A stretch of 64,000 nt of DNA from Aphelenchoides besseyi. Taxonomy: Eukaryota; Nematoda; Chromadorea; Rhabditida; Aphelenchoididae. The notes beneath the pieces are model-generated. The model did not search any database and had not been told where the DNA came from. It saw only the letters and a program-made list of their open reading frames with translations. The DNA lies in NCBI GenBank assembly GCA_024699855.1, contig JAMPIQ010000001.1:6572001-6636000 (forward strand), in the 5' to 3' direction. A program made the translations under genes and the position numbers. Of the stretch, positions 33,759 through 46,172 are shown piece by piece (position 1 is the first letter of the stretch; every line of letters starts with the position of its first letter).

Positions 33759-35533
33759 ATGAAGAAAGAGAAATCGAAGGAAGTCGAGGACCAGGATTAC
33801 TATCATGGACTCGTTGGTGTTCGTTCTTCTAACTCCTCAACAGTCTTCTTTTTCAGTTACCTCGTGAAGATATTCCTCATTTGCTTCGGAAACCGGGCGA
33901 TTTTCTCGTTCGTCAAAGCGAAACAACCGCTGGACAGGCGCGACAAACGATCATCTCGCTGATGATCAATACTGAGACGGTAACTATACATCCGAGTTGG
34001 GTGATGGGGATGTTTCCAGACCAAACACATAGTCGTTGCTCGCAATCAAGCGAATGGAAAATGGGCAACTGACAACACAAAATTCTTCGATTCTATTCAC
34101 GAACTGATCACTCATTACATTCAGGCCCGGGAGCCAGTTGTTCCTCACGTTTGTTTCATCTGCTTGGCTCATCTAATAGTCGACTCAGATTCTCAACGCG
34201 ATCCTGATCACTCCCATCCATCGAGCGCCGTGGGAACTAAAACACGAGGATGTTGAACTTTTCGAGAAGTTGGGTGAGGGCGCTTTTGGTGTGTTCAGCG
34301 AGCACAGTCGATGTTCTAACGATTTTGCAGGAGAAGTGCGCGCCGGAAGATTGAGTCTGCAGTCGAAGCGCAAAGTTATGGTGGCAGTGAAGTTGGCAAA
34401 AAACATCGGAAATGAGCAAAGAAAAGATCAAGGAGATCATGAAAGAAGCGCGAATGATGAGAAGTCAGTTTTACGCTCATGACATCTACGACGAGTGTTT
34501 AGACTACGAGCATCCGAATGTCGTCAAATTGTATGGAGTTTGTGTGGAGAGCGAACCGCTTCTCATTGTAATGGAACTGGCAAGTGTTCCAGCAAATCGA
34601 CCACCCACACTCGTCTTTTAGATTCACGGTGGAGCTTTGGACGAGTTCTTGAAGAAGCAAACTGTTCATTTGCAAGAAAAACTGGACAACATGACCACCG
34701 GCGCGGCTTGGGGACTTGAATACTTGCACTCTAAGAACTGCATTCACAGAGACATTGCTGCTCGAAATTGTTTGTATGCCAACGGCAATACGGTGAGTTG
34801 AGTGCTAGATGGGTGGGATTGCATTCTCAGATCAAAATCAGCGATTTCGGACTGTCTCGAGAAGGAGATCATTACACGATGACCACCGTTCGTCGAGTTC
34901 CGGTCAAATGGTTGGCTCCAGGTAGGTTTGTTGCTGTACGGTTTGTTATAATTTTGTTTCAGAAGTGATTAAGAGTTTGGTCTACACCGCCAAAAGTGAT
35001 GTCTGGGCCTATGGTGTGATGATTTGGGAGATCTACTCGAATGCCATAGAACCGTAGGATCTCTGCGTAATGAGCAATCAGATGTTGTGTTTGCAGATAT
35101 CCCGGAATGACCAACGCAGAAGTCAAAGAGAAGGTAAGGTGATCGGTTGAATCGGAAACCAGCATTCAGGTTGTGAACGGCTATCGAATGGAAATGCCAC
35201 GTGAATGTCCGCCAGCAGTTGTCGATCTGATTGTCAATGGTTGTTGGAATCAAAGCGTTGAACAGCGTCTTACGATGAATCAAGTGGGCGACGACTCGAC
35301 ATCTCTTCCAGATTGTCACTTTTTAGGTTGCTCGTAAACTCGAAGCATTGACGGGAATAACTCCACCGAGCGCACAAGCTCCAATCAAACCAACCGCTGC
35401 CAATCTCTCGATTGAAAGTGTCAGCAACAAGAAGAAACGGTTGGGCGGTGCACTGAACAAGCGATCAGCCGAACAGTCGAATCGAATTCGCAGGAAGAAC
35501 AAAGGCATGGGAAAGAAAGGATCATTGAACTGA
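33759..35533 (+). CDS. SH2 domain non-receptor tyrosine kinase (Fer/SPE-8-like)
   Basis: About ten exons. A short basic start (MKKEKSKEVEDQDYYHGL) leads straight into an SH2 domain with the phosphotyrosine Arg in GDFLVRQSETT. The kinase domain follows: GEGAFGEV loop, VAVKLAK lysine, EARMM helix-C Glu, CIHRDIAARNCLY catalytic loop, ISDFGLSREG, VRRVPVKWLAPE, DVWAYGVMIWE. All catalytic residues are present. The tail is basic (RRKNKGMGKKG). The compact SH2-kinase layout is the Fer-related class expanded in nematodes, several members of which act in sperm (e.g. C. elegans SPE-8). One intron is GC-AG (after VMEL, 34580). A frame break between VAVKLAK and the EARMM helix disappears if the A run at 34398-34403 has one A fewer. 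Confidence 0.9.
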
Positions 35534-35848
35534 TTGTGAACGAAATAAACTACTGGAATACGATAGTCTCTATTGAACTCTTACTGTGTTGATTAAGAAC
35601 ATAAACTTGCAAAAGTGAGAACTTGATGATCGAATTGAGCACTTCAATGGTTGTCGTGTGAGATTTGAACAATCGATCCAACGGATTGGCCTGCAAAATT
35701 CTCAATTCCAAAAGAACAGTGAAGACGATCACTGCTATTTAGTGGAACTTTGACCCATCTCTGATGCTCACTCGACAATTTCGAGCACCCGAACTTCAAT
35801 TTACATAAACGACACCTCTGATCGATTATTTTCAGTCGCTCGAAACCA

Positions 35849-36550
35849 ATGGGTTGTTGTGTCAGCAAGAAACGAGCTGCTCGTCTACAACGCCCTTCCA
35901 AAGCACAGGAAGTGGCCGTTCCACTACCGTCGGCTAAGGACCCAATCAAGTTCCCAGAAATGGTCTGTTCGTATCCTCATCTCAACAAATCCAACTGTTT
36001 CAGACGGAACCAACTCAAATTTCCGAGAACGAACATCGTCCACTGGTCGTAACAACAAAACGCTCCCAAATCCCAAAAGCATCAAAGGTTGCTGTTCAAA
36101 CCGCGCCACCTGCCTACAAACCGACCGTCAACGTGCCACAATCGACTTCTCAAAGTCAATGGTCAGTCGACTCGACTCAAAAGAGCTACTCAACGAAACA
36201 ACGAGAATGGCAAGAGGTAAAAGAAAACATTCATTTCTACTTTTGACTTCAGAAAGTGCGTCAACAGTTTACTGAACTATCCGAGAAGACTCAAGAACAC
36301 GTAGACGACAACCAATCAGGTGAGTTTCTTCCCGCGAATCGTAACCTCCGTTTCAGATGCTCCTACACCTCCGACTGAACTGAAACGTAAGAATCCGATA
36401 ACCGTATGCTCTGATTGAACTGTTGCAGTTTCCGGTGTCCAAAAAGAAGGCTCTAACCGTCAATTCACTCCCACTCAAGAGGAACAATCGGCCAAAAGCG
36501 TCGAATCGAAAGAGACCATCAAATTGACTTCCACTAAAAAAATTAACTGA
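35849..36550 (+). CDS. Putatively N-myristoylated small polar protein
   Basis: Five exons encode about 175 residues. The N-terminus MGCCVSKKR has Gly2 and Ser6 for myristoylation, adjacent cysteines for palmitoylation and a basic patch, the classic membrane anchor of Src-type kinases and adaptors. The rest is low-complexity and polar: QTAPPAYKPTVNVPQSTSQ, QKSYSTKQREWQEKVRQQF, APTPPTELK, ending TSTKKIN. It has no folded domain. Lying between the SH2 kinase and the phosphatase in the same direction, with several Tyr and Pro-rich sites, it is a candidate membrane-bound substrate or scaffold of the pair (inference). Confidence 0.72.
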
Positions 36551-36715
36551 AGGAACTGTTGTCCCTCAAATCAATAAACAGCTTTCAACCACCTAGTAAA
36601 ACAAACTAATTTGCATGCATAAGATCAAAATGTTTTTCGCTGTCTTTGGTGCTCATCGATCAGTTTCATTCAACAAACGAAAGCGATCAATCGAATTAGC
36701 TTTCTATTAGAAGCC

Positions 36716-38565
<1,850 letters not shown>

Positions 38566-39231
38566 TTCTCTAAAATACTTTAATTGGATCTAAGCACTGA
38601 AAATAAACTGAAAAGGAACCTGTGATGTGCATCTATTGTTTTTATGGAATTAACCGCCAATACATTTACATTCGGTAATTTCACAACAACGGCTATCAAT
38701 ACATAGAAGACTGTCAGTGTTAGGAATGGACTGGTTGCATTGATTTCCTCGTAATTCTTACACTTCCACAAGCAACAGTGAATTCTTCGGCATTTCATTT
38801 CGTATATCTGTACCAGTAGTTGAGATCTGTTTGAACTCCCTTTATTAACCGCGGAAACTTGGCGCTAAACAATTTTTTTCGTTTATTATCGTTGAGAAGA
38901 CTACCTGGTTATTTCAAATTTGATGTTCGTTCTTTAAACCTTCAAATAAATGTGTTTGAATGATGTAGTCTAAAACCTTTTTAGGGTAAATGGACTTCAA
39001 CTGTAATCACTTTGCTAGATCAATTTAATTCCATACGAAAGTTGTACGACCATTATGTTCTCAATGTGCTCAATGAGAAACAGAAATGCAAATTTACTGA
39101 AGCTAATTTCCGACCAATGCCATTCAGTCAGTCATTCGACTGCCTTCTCGGTCACAGCTTCGTCGTCTACATTCAATTACAAGTACGTTGTTTTGATTGT
39201 TCGGTAATGTTTAACATTCCAGGTAACTAAG
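38566..39231. other. Intergenic; weak minus-strand frame
   Basis: A 72-codon minus-strand frame at 38580-38798 has one hydrophobic segment (FLTLTVFYVLIAVVV) and an N-terminal Cys cluster (CRRIHCCLWKC). It could be a small membrane protein, but nothing else supports it. Confidence 0.3.
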
Positions 39232-39639
39232 ATGAACGTTTTGCGTTGTTCAATCTTTTTGTCTCTGATTCTCGTTAGCCTTACGTTTGCTCGTCCTTCA
39301 ACTGAAATACCATCGACTATTACAAGCGATAAAGATGAAGAACTCAAACTTGAATGGCCGGAGTGGATACCCGAATGGAAGACCGTCTTTAAATATTGGA
39401 CTATTGGACTTAAACGCGCAGTTAGCGGGCAAATTGAGAACTCAGTGGTCATTGAGCGTCTGAACATTGATCGTGACCATTCGCTTCATCAACTTGACAA
39501 CACCACTCTTCGTACGATTGAATATGAAACAAATCGTGATGAGTGGGTAATGATCAATGCGCCGCTGTTTGTTTGGATTCTCTTTACTGCCATCATGAGT
39601 TCGTGTTGTCTCCTTCTTTGCCGTTGCTTATGCTGCTAG
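39232..39639 (+). CDS. Small type I membrane protein with Cys-rich end
   Basis: An intronless frame of 135 codons. Signal peptide MNVLRCSIFLSLILVSLTFA, then an acidic, Trp-rich region (EELKLEWPEWIPEWKTVFKY) and an N-glycosylation site in LDNTTLRTIEY. The prot ends in a transmembrane helix with a cysteine cluster (LFVWILFTAIMSSCCLLLCR, then CLCC). It would sit with a short lumenal or extracellular domain and almost no cytosolic tail. ACATTCCAG 10 nt before the ATG could be a trans-splice acceptor. No family recognised. Confidence 0.68.
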   Translation: MNVLRCSIFLSLILVSLTFARPSTEIPSTITSDKDEELKLEWPEWIPEWKTVFKYWTIGLKRAVSGQIENSVVIERLNIDRDHSLHQLDNTTLRTIEYETNRDEWVMINAPLFVWILFTAIMSSCCLLLCRCLCC

Positions 39640-39929
39640 AAATAAAGCCGATGATTGAGGACTCGCTTTTGCCTTAAATTCTGAATGCAAACAAGAACTC
39701 GATTATACTTATTTCTAGGGTTTGAGCTCGTTAGCTGTTCGAAGCTGTTGATACGTGAAGTCAACATGCAAATTTGACTACTCATTCAAGTAAAACAGTT
39801 AAACCGATATTTCTTTTCTGTTAGCACACGTAGACAATTGTCTTCCACCCGAAGTCTATCGTCTGAACACCAACTCAAAAGCACATTTTTATTCCTTACA
39901 GAGTCACACAGAAAAAAGAATCACGAGTT
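39640..39929. other. Convergent spacer
   Basis: An AATAAAG near 39642 fits the end of the small membrane protein gene. Nothing else is seen. Confidence 0.45.
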
Positions 39930-40871
39930 TCAAGCCTTCAACGGTAAAACAACGGCCGACGTTTGTTTCGAAGTCATCGAGTTGAAGACTGCTTTCGCAC
40001 TTGCAGCCTCATCTCCCGTCTCAACAACCAAGAAGACCAATTTGTCAGGTTTCGCTTCTCCGTTTTGACGAAGAACATCAAAAGTCAACGAGTTTCCCGG
40101 TTCAATGAACCCAAAAACCGGCGACACACGGTACCTGCAACTCCACAATAATGATCGAACTGCTGCTGGGACTCACAAAACGTTGTCCGAGCATTTGACT
40201 TTGATCGCTTGACGGTGAGTGCCGGGATTGTGCAACTGAACCTTTTGGAATCCGCCTTGTTTACTGAAATGCAATTCCCGTGGTTCGATGCGCAAGTCCT
40301 TTTGTTGGTAGTCTGCAATCCAGTGGTTACTCTTCCTACGACCATTCCACTCACTGGCATCGACCTCATCGAACGGATGCGCTTTGGCCGGTTGTTTTGC
40401 TTTTTGAGTTGCTTGCGAGACCTGAAAAGAGATTAAACAGAAACATTTGAACAGACCTTCTGCTTCACAGTTTCCTTTGCCGATTGCGCCTTTTCAGCGA
40501 GTGCATTCAACGGTTCTGCGACCTTCGACTGCCCACGTGAAGAACCGCGCGAAGAACGACCAGACGACTTCTAAACCAACATCCTCTCTCCACCAGACTC
40601 TCGAACTCACTTTGGACTTGTTGGCATCCTTGGCACTGCGTTTCACCGATTCGGTCTTCTCCTTGACCTTCTCCTTTCCAAGTTCGGCCGCATTCTTAAC
40701 CGAGTCCTTGGCTTTCTTCGCTGAACGTTTGGCCGACTTCTTCGCTGATTTCGCCGACTTCACACTGCGCTTCTTCGCCTTACGACTCTTGCTGTCGCAT
40801 TGCACCAAAAGTCCAACAAAAGAACCGACCACGAGAATCCAACCGAAGAAAAGACCCACGATCTCAATCAT
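39930..40871 (-). CDS. MSP-domain protein with N-terminal membrane anchor
   Basis: Four exons encode about 250 residues. An N-terminal transmembrane helix (EIVGLFFGWILVVGSFVGLL) is followed by a Lys/Ala/Ser helix (SAKSAKKSAKRSAKKAKDS), a Ser/Arg/Gly stretch, and a C-terminal MSP domain: LRIEPRELHFSKQGG, VQLHNPGTHRQAIKVKCSDN, YRVSPVFGFIEPGNSLTFDV, DKLVFLVVETGDE. MSP domains form sperm cytoskeletal polymers in nematodes and also FFAT-binding VAP proteins. VAPs are tail-anchored with MSP at the N-terminus; here the order is reversed, placing the MSP domain on a basic stalk. It is transcribed divergently from the gene at 41086. Confidence 0.88.
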
Positions 40872-41085
40872 CAGGCACAGAAAACAGATGACTTGACGGC
40901 TGAGAGAACACCGACAGAATGAACAGAAAATTTTAATCGCTAGAGCAAAGTCGATTTTGTATATCGACAGAAAAAATATGTAAATATTGTTGAGAAAATT
41001 TTGAGCCTTCTCATTGATCGTCGTTTTTTCCGTCCATTGAGTCGGTCAGTTGGGTGGTTTTGTTCTGCTAAACTCGACAATCGAG
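40872..41085. promoter_or_regulatory. Shared divergent promoter region
   Basis: This 214-bp AT-rich spacer separates the start codons of two head-to-head genes that both encode N-terminally anchored proteins with charged stalks. No TATA box of the TATAAAAG type is seen. Confidence 0.4.
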
Positions 41086-42054
41086 ATGCTTTGGGTTTTG
41101 ATCAGTGTGGGTGCCGCGTTGCTCTCTTATTTGTGGTTTTTCCGCAACGAAGTGAAACCGGAGACCGTGAAGAAGGAAGTCGATAAGATTGCAGACAAGG
41201 TTGTTAGGAAGGCCGAAGAGGCAAAGGAGAAAGTCGAGGAGAAAATCGAAAAAGAAGAGTCGTTGAAGTTGGACAAGACGGCAAGCGAACGTTCGACTCA
41301 CACGGCCCTTGAGAAAACGGTAAAACCATCAATGTTAAAATTACTGTCGATTTTTAGGCCAAAAAGAATGTCGAGCCACGTCCAACTCAAGTCGTGACTG
41401 CTTGTTTGGGTTCAGAAAATAAGACTCCGGCACAAGTTCAGAGTGCAAATGTTTCGGTGTCCGAGCCACCAAAAGATGTTGCGACTGCTCGCGAACAGTT
41501 GGCTTCTGAGCCACAGCTTGGAAGTGTATTACCTACCGCGACTCAACAAGTAAGCTGAAGTTGGAAACTAAAACCGACGACTATTGTAGAACAACGAGAT
41601 TGTCTTGAACGCTCTGAATGGTGATGCTGTTCCTCAACTAACCAATCCAATGTTGGCTTCGGCTTCTGGACCAGCTGAAGTAAAAAAAGAGGAGACTAAG
41701 CCAAAAGACGAGTTTGTTCGTCCCGATGTCATCCAAAAGCCAGATCAATCAATGCAAGTTGATTTCACGCAAAAACCGTTAGATCCGGTGGTCGAGTAAG
41801 TTCAACAAACGAGCTCAGAGAAAAGAACTGTTCCAGAATAGTGGACAAGAAATCGAGCAAGAGCAATCGTGGAAAAAAGAAGAAACACAAAAAACACAAA
41901 CACAAAAAAAGTGAGTTGAACTTCCAAGTCAACAACTGACTGTTGACTATCAGATTCGAATCGTGAGGGAGGCGAAAAGAAAAAGTCGAAGAAAAAGAAG
42001 TCTAAGCGTTCGAAGAAGAACGCTGATGCTGCAAACGAACAACCGGATGCGTAG
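41086..42054 (+). CDS. N-terminally anchored charged coiled-coil protein
   Basis: Five exons encode about 260 residues. The N-terminal helix (MLWVLISVGAALLSYLWFF) is followed by a long charged helix (VKKEVDKIADKVVRKAEEAK, EKVEEKIEKEESLKLDK) likely to form a coiled coil, a Pro/Gln/Ser region, and two very basic ends (NRGKKKKHKKHKHKK and KKKSKKKKSKRSKKN). No MSP or other folded domain is present. The anchor plus charged stalk resembles the divergently transcribed MSP-domain gene, suggesting related location and possibly co-expression (inference). Confidence 0.72.
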
Positions 42055-42640
42055 ATCCGCATTGCTTTCCCTATTGTTCGGCTGTGTGAAGTCATAGGAG
42101 TGATGAAATAAAATCGCATGAGCAAATGATTGTACACCACAGTTACGTTTATTCGGACGTGGCCGCTTTCTTTCCCTTCTATTAATGCTTACTCCAACAA
42201 TGTTTCAGAACAACCGGAGATGAAATAAAACTTTCAAACGTTGTTAATTACCATTAACAATCAAATTCACTAGCCATCTTGAAAAATCTTTTTATTCGCG
42301 TCCATTTGTCCATTTACCCTAATAATATTCAAAGTCTTGCAGTTCAACTCGCTGACTGAAGCATTCGGTTTGCTTTCATTTCATTGTAAAGCTGCAGAAA
42401 ACTGTTTTGGAGGAAATAGCTACTGAGAATATTCAATCTCAATCGATTAAAGCTCCAATTCAGCAAACTAGACACCTGCTCTTGATGTGAACAGATTCCT
42501 TCAAAACCGCGAACACAGTAGTTTTCAGTTGACTTGCAATTTGAACGGTCGACTGCACAAAACTCCTCTCTTTCTGCTTACCATGGATGTTGCCAATGCT
42601 CTTGACAAAATCATCAACATGGTTCTCGAAAAAGCGGAAC
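42055..42640. other. Region without a clear gene
   Basis: An open stretch near 42400-42480 (LQKTVLEEIATENIQ) and another near 42540-42650 (MDVANALDKIINMVLEKAEL) may be 5' exons of the next feature, but their frames do not join with normal introns. Confidence 0.35.
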
Positions 42641-42649
42641 TTTAGCTCT

Positions 42650-42988
42650 TGGCATTGCCGGCAGATCGATCGTTTTTGATTCGTTCGGGTATCTTCAACA
42701 GTGAAGCAGATGGTGAGTTTTAATTTAAAGATCGAGTTCATTTGCCACTTCAGACACTACATCTATTAGATTAACGGCCAACAAAAACTACGGACTCGCG
42801 GATGCATCGCTCATCAAGCGCAGTTTGAACGTGAGTTAAGAACCCAAAAGCTTTCGATTTGGTTGTTAGGCTGCTGAGAAGCAACTGGAGCTTTTGGCAC
42901 GTGATGCAGAGACCGAGGAAGTCGAGCCATCAGCTCAGAAGAGATCAAAAGAACAACCAAAAGCCAAACGTCATCGTCCCGATTGTCG
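42650..42988 (+). CDS. Partial or damaged gene, small charged protein
   Basis: Three exons join in frame: LLALPADRSFLIRSGIFNSE, then SIRLTANKNYGLADASLIKR, then AAEKQLELLARDAETEEVEP and a basic end (KEQPKAKRHRPDCRHCK, stop near 42988). Introns are 45 and 39 nt with good borders. The 5' end is unclear: the preceding MDVANALDKIINM stretch would need a 24-nt intron. It may be a truncated or mis-assembled gene. Function unknown. Confidence 0.42.
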
Positions 42989-43175
42989 TCATTGCAAGTG
43001 ATCTTTTTCTCGTGTTTAGAGCCAATAAACTCGGTTCATTTGCGGATGTAACTGTTTATTCTTGTAATCTAACTACACAGCCAATTGACCCGCGAGATTG
43101 AAGACTACGAAAGAACCATTCCGTTGTACCTAATGCCAACGAACGGGAAGAAGTTGGTGACTCCAAAAGCCACGA

Positions 43176-45194
43176 TTATTGACCATCACAAGCACAGAAT
43201 TGTTTGACGGTTCCTGAAATGAGACCTGGAGTTCAATAATGCAAGTCACGATCTCACCCCATTGTCCGATTTGCACCGCCTCTAACGTGGTCTGACGATC
43301 ATCGGTCGCATAGTTGCCCAAAACCACCGAGATGTTGGCCAATTTACCAGCAACAGTGAGAGCCGAGTTCCAAACCAAATTCTGCACACGTTTGTTGTAT
43401 CCGGCGAATTGGTTCTGAAAGAAAGAAAGAAAGTGAGTGAATGAATGATGGCAACTGACTCGGTAGGAAGAGGACCATGTAGCGACTGCTTCGTTCAACG
43501 AAGTGGTGAGAATCGTTGTGTTGGACGAACTAATCACAATCAAAGTGCTACGTTTCGAGCAGACGCCTTGGACTGGAGTCGTAGTCGTGGTTACTTTGGT
43601 AGTCGTGGTTGTTGGCTTAGTGGTTGTGGTGGTTGGCTTTGTAGTCGTTGTGGTTGGCTTTGTAGTCGTTGTAGTTGGCTTAGTCGTTGTGGTGGTTGTT
43701 GTCTAAATAAGGATTGATAGAGGAGCAAAGCAATAAGAAATACCGTGGTTGTAGTTGTGGTAGTTGTGCTCGTCGATGTGGTGATGTGAGTTTGCCATCC
43801 ACAGTGCTCATACTGAACTCGAAATTAGTGATCGATTGCTGGAAACCTACGAAGTAGCCGGAAGCAATCAACTGGTAGAAAGATCCCCACTCGGCCAACT
43901 CCAATCCGTACACGTATTCGACGAACCACTCTTCCAACAAGTACCATTGGAATGTCTGATTGATGAAGAACTCCAGACGCACGTAGACATCAACTTCGAC
44001 TTGGAAGAACTCGTAGCAGACTTGGTAGAACTGTTTGATGGATGAGCGAACGGAAGTCGAGTAGCTGGTGTTCTGGGAGGCCTCCAAGAGCACTTGCAAC
44101 AGAACACAGTTGCTCACTGAGCCGCCAATAACCACATCGACAGTCGTGATTTGTTCGAACTAAACGAGCGGTCGAGAGCAACTCGAACACAAAACTTACG
44201 ACATAAGTGACTGAGATGAACTGCTCGAGACTTCCGAATCCAATGATCTCGATGCCGTAGAACTCGACTTGCCACGATGAGTATTGGGCGAAGAAGGCCG
44301 AGAACTTGACGTTGATCAAGTAGTACTTGTCGAATTGGGAGTAATAGGAGGATTGGATGATGACCGTGAGTTCTTGAATGAGGGTGATCACCGCGTTGTG
44401 TTGTTGCGAGTTTCCGCTGGTGTAGTTGAGGAGAGCGTCGAAGAGCGGGCACGAGCCTTCGGAATCGATCTCGATCGTAACACCGATGTATTCGTATTGA
44501 ACATTGACGACGACGGTGAAGAGATCGATGACATATCCCCATTGAGCGATCCACTGGTATTGCAAAGCGATTTTGATTTCCTCGTATTGAACGAAAAGCG
44601 CCTTCAGAGCGTAGACACATTTGATGAACTTGACCTCGGCCGTGTACCATTCGACGGCAAAGATGGTCTTTTCGCAGTGTTCGACAAAGTTCAACCAAAT
44701 GATTTGCAACTCGCCTTCGAAGAGGATGGTGAAGTTGTAGAAGACTTCGATCAAAATGCAATGCGAGTGATATTCCTCGGCCGTCGAACCGGCAACGAAT
44801 TGGGTGGTCGAGACCAATGGGAGGATGCTCGAGGCTGCTGGAGTCGATGAAGACTCGGCGTAGACCGACGATGAAGCTCCGGAAGCAGTACTTCCACTAA
44901 CACAGACACATTCACCTGGGGTGGGAGTGTATCCCTCAGTGACGATCGAATAATCGCTGGTGGTCGGCGCTTTGGGGACTGCGGTTGTCGCTGTAGTCGT
45001 GGGTTTGCTTGGCTTCGTTGATTTTGGTGGTTCTTCGCAGAGCGATTGACAGGTATTGGTCTCCTGATCGAACCAATCCTTCCAACTGGTGCAATCCGTA
45101 GCATCTGGAAACAACTGGATGCTTGTATTCGGACTATCAACTTACGGGTAGCAACAACGAAGAGCGCTAAAGCTAAGACGACCGACTTCATCAT
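43176..45194 (-). CDS. Secreted Thr/Ser-linker protein, paralogue B
   Basis: Inverted paralogue of the gene at 30003, same signal peptide (MMKSVVLALALFVVATHA), Cys module and aromatic middle domain. It differs in the first linker (Lys/Pro/Thr/Ala, nine residues longer). The second linker is expanded into repeated KPTTTTT units (about 43600-43700), mucin-like and probably O-glycosylated. The last domain is clearly diverged (LIVISSSNTTILTTSLNEAV, NISVVLGNYATDDRQTTLE) and ends QFCACDGQ. An additional intron lies inside the second linker. Seven exons or so. Confidence 0.85.
43590..43705 (-). repeat. Tandem KPTTTTT-coding repeat
   Basis: Around five copies of a 21-24 bp unit (AAGCCAACNACNACNACNACN on the minus strand) encode KPTTTTT in paralogue B. 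Paralogue A has no such array. Confidence 0.8.
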
Positions 45195-45256
45195 TGCGAT
45201 TTGCGTAGACTGGACGTAAACCGAATGAAGTCGACTTTGTTGGAGAATCTGAATTC
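43784..45256 (-). repeat. Arm B of inverted duplication (mate 29941-31386)
   Basis: See arm A. The arms are in opposite orientation about 12.4 kb apart and bracket the kinase-phosphatase-MSP cluster. Confidence 0.92.
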
Positions 45257-45264
45257 GACTGCTT

Positions 45265-45272
45265 CTTTTATG
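45265..45272 (-). promoter_or_regulatory. TATA-like box of Thr-rich gene B
   Basis: CATAAAAG on the minus strand, about 71 nt before the ATG at 45194. It is just outside the duplicated tract, so the two genes have different core promoters upstream of a shared leader. Confidence 0.55.
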
Positions 45273-46172
45273 CTCATCCCCTCGAGTAACTTATTGTATT
45301 CGACTATTAAGGCGGAGCTAACTAGTCAGCTCAGAGAAGAACTGCTGACAGATTAAAATAATATGATATGCGAATTCAGAATCCGTCAGCAGTTGGCGTT
45401 CGATTTCCACGTTTAATTCGTTCGCGTCAAGTTCCGGTCTTATAATCGATAAAAAAGTTTCAGTTGTATTCCGATGAACTGCGAAGGTTCAATCTGATTA
45501 GTTTGAACGCATAAATTTACGAGGACATTTGATTTTAACATTTTGCATCGATTACCAACCGGTCTTTGTACTGACGATTGTTAATCCCAGGGCTTCAACG
45601 GAAATTTCCAACGTCGAGTTGTTTTTGTCGGTTTGTGATCTTAACGAAATTTCCGGCCGATACCCTCGAGTCAATCTCCTTGACAAGTACGTGCACATCA
45701 GAGAATTGAAAAAGCAAACGACAGTAAGAAAGTTATTTGTTCAAGCGGCGGTCCTACGGATAATGTGAACTGAAGGATATTTCGCTATAAGTTCACATCA
45801 AGAACATCGTTTGATAAAACCAAAGTCTGCTGTTGATTCGAAATGGTGGTGTTTTGTCCATTGACCTTTTGGATTTCAACGGACATTAGTCAAACACCGA
45901 AGGATGATTAAGAACGAACAGTTTAAACGAGAACTGAAAAACATTTCGTTAATCGCAGTCTTTTCGAGTACCAACCAATTAGTCAGATTCGTTCCGAAAC
46001 ACGTTCATCTACGCTGTTTTTCGCTGGATTTCAACAGCGACTGATGACTGAGCTCTTGGATTCATCGGCTAAAAGGCGGAACGATGGAAATAACGTTCGT
46101 TTTCTTGCTAGTAAAATCGGTCATTTAGTCGTCGTTGGAATTAATTTCGATTTTGGGAGTCGACTTTGAAAA
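45273..46172. other. Region with possible decayed exons
   Basis: At 45590-45723 an open stretch (VELFLSVCDLNEISGRYPRV) ends at a GTAAGA donor, and another at 45958-46045 (QLVRFVPKHVHLRCFSLDF) follows an AG acceptor. They do not form a complete gene and may be remnants. Confidence 0.3.

Noticed and set aside
33885..34072. Alternative short protein over the SH2 domain
   Set aside because: It runs through the SH2 exon in another frame and lacks conservation.
43445..43717. Plus-strand Val/Gly- and Cys-rich frames (VVVVVGLVVVVVGF)
   Set aside because: Antisense of the KPTTTTT repeat of paralogue B.
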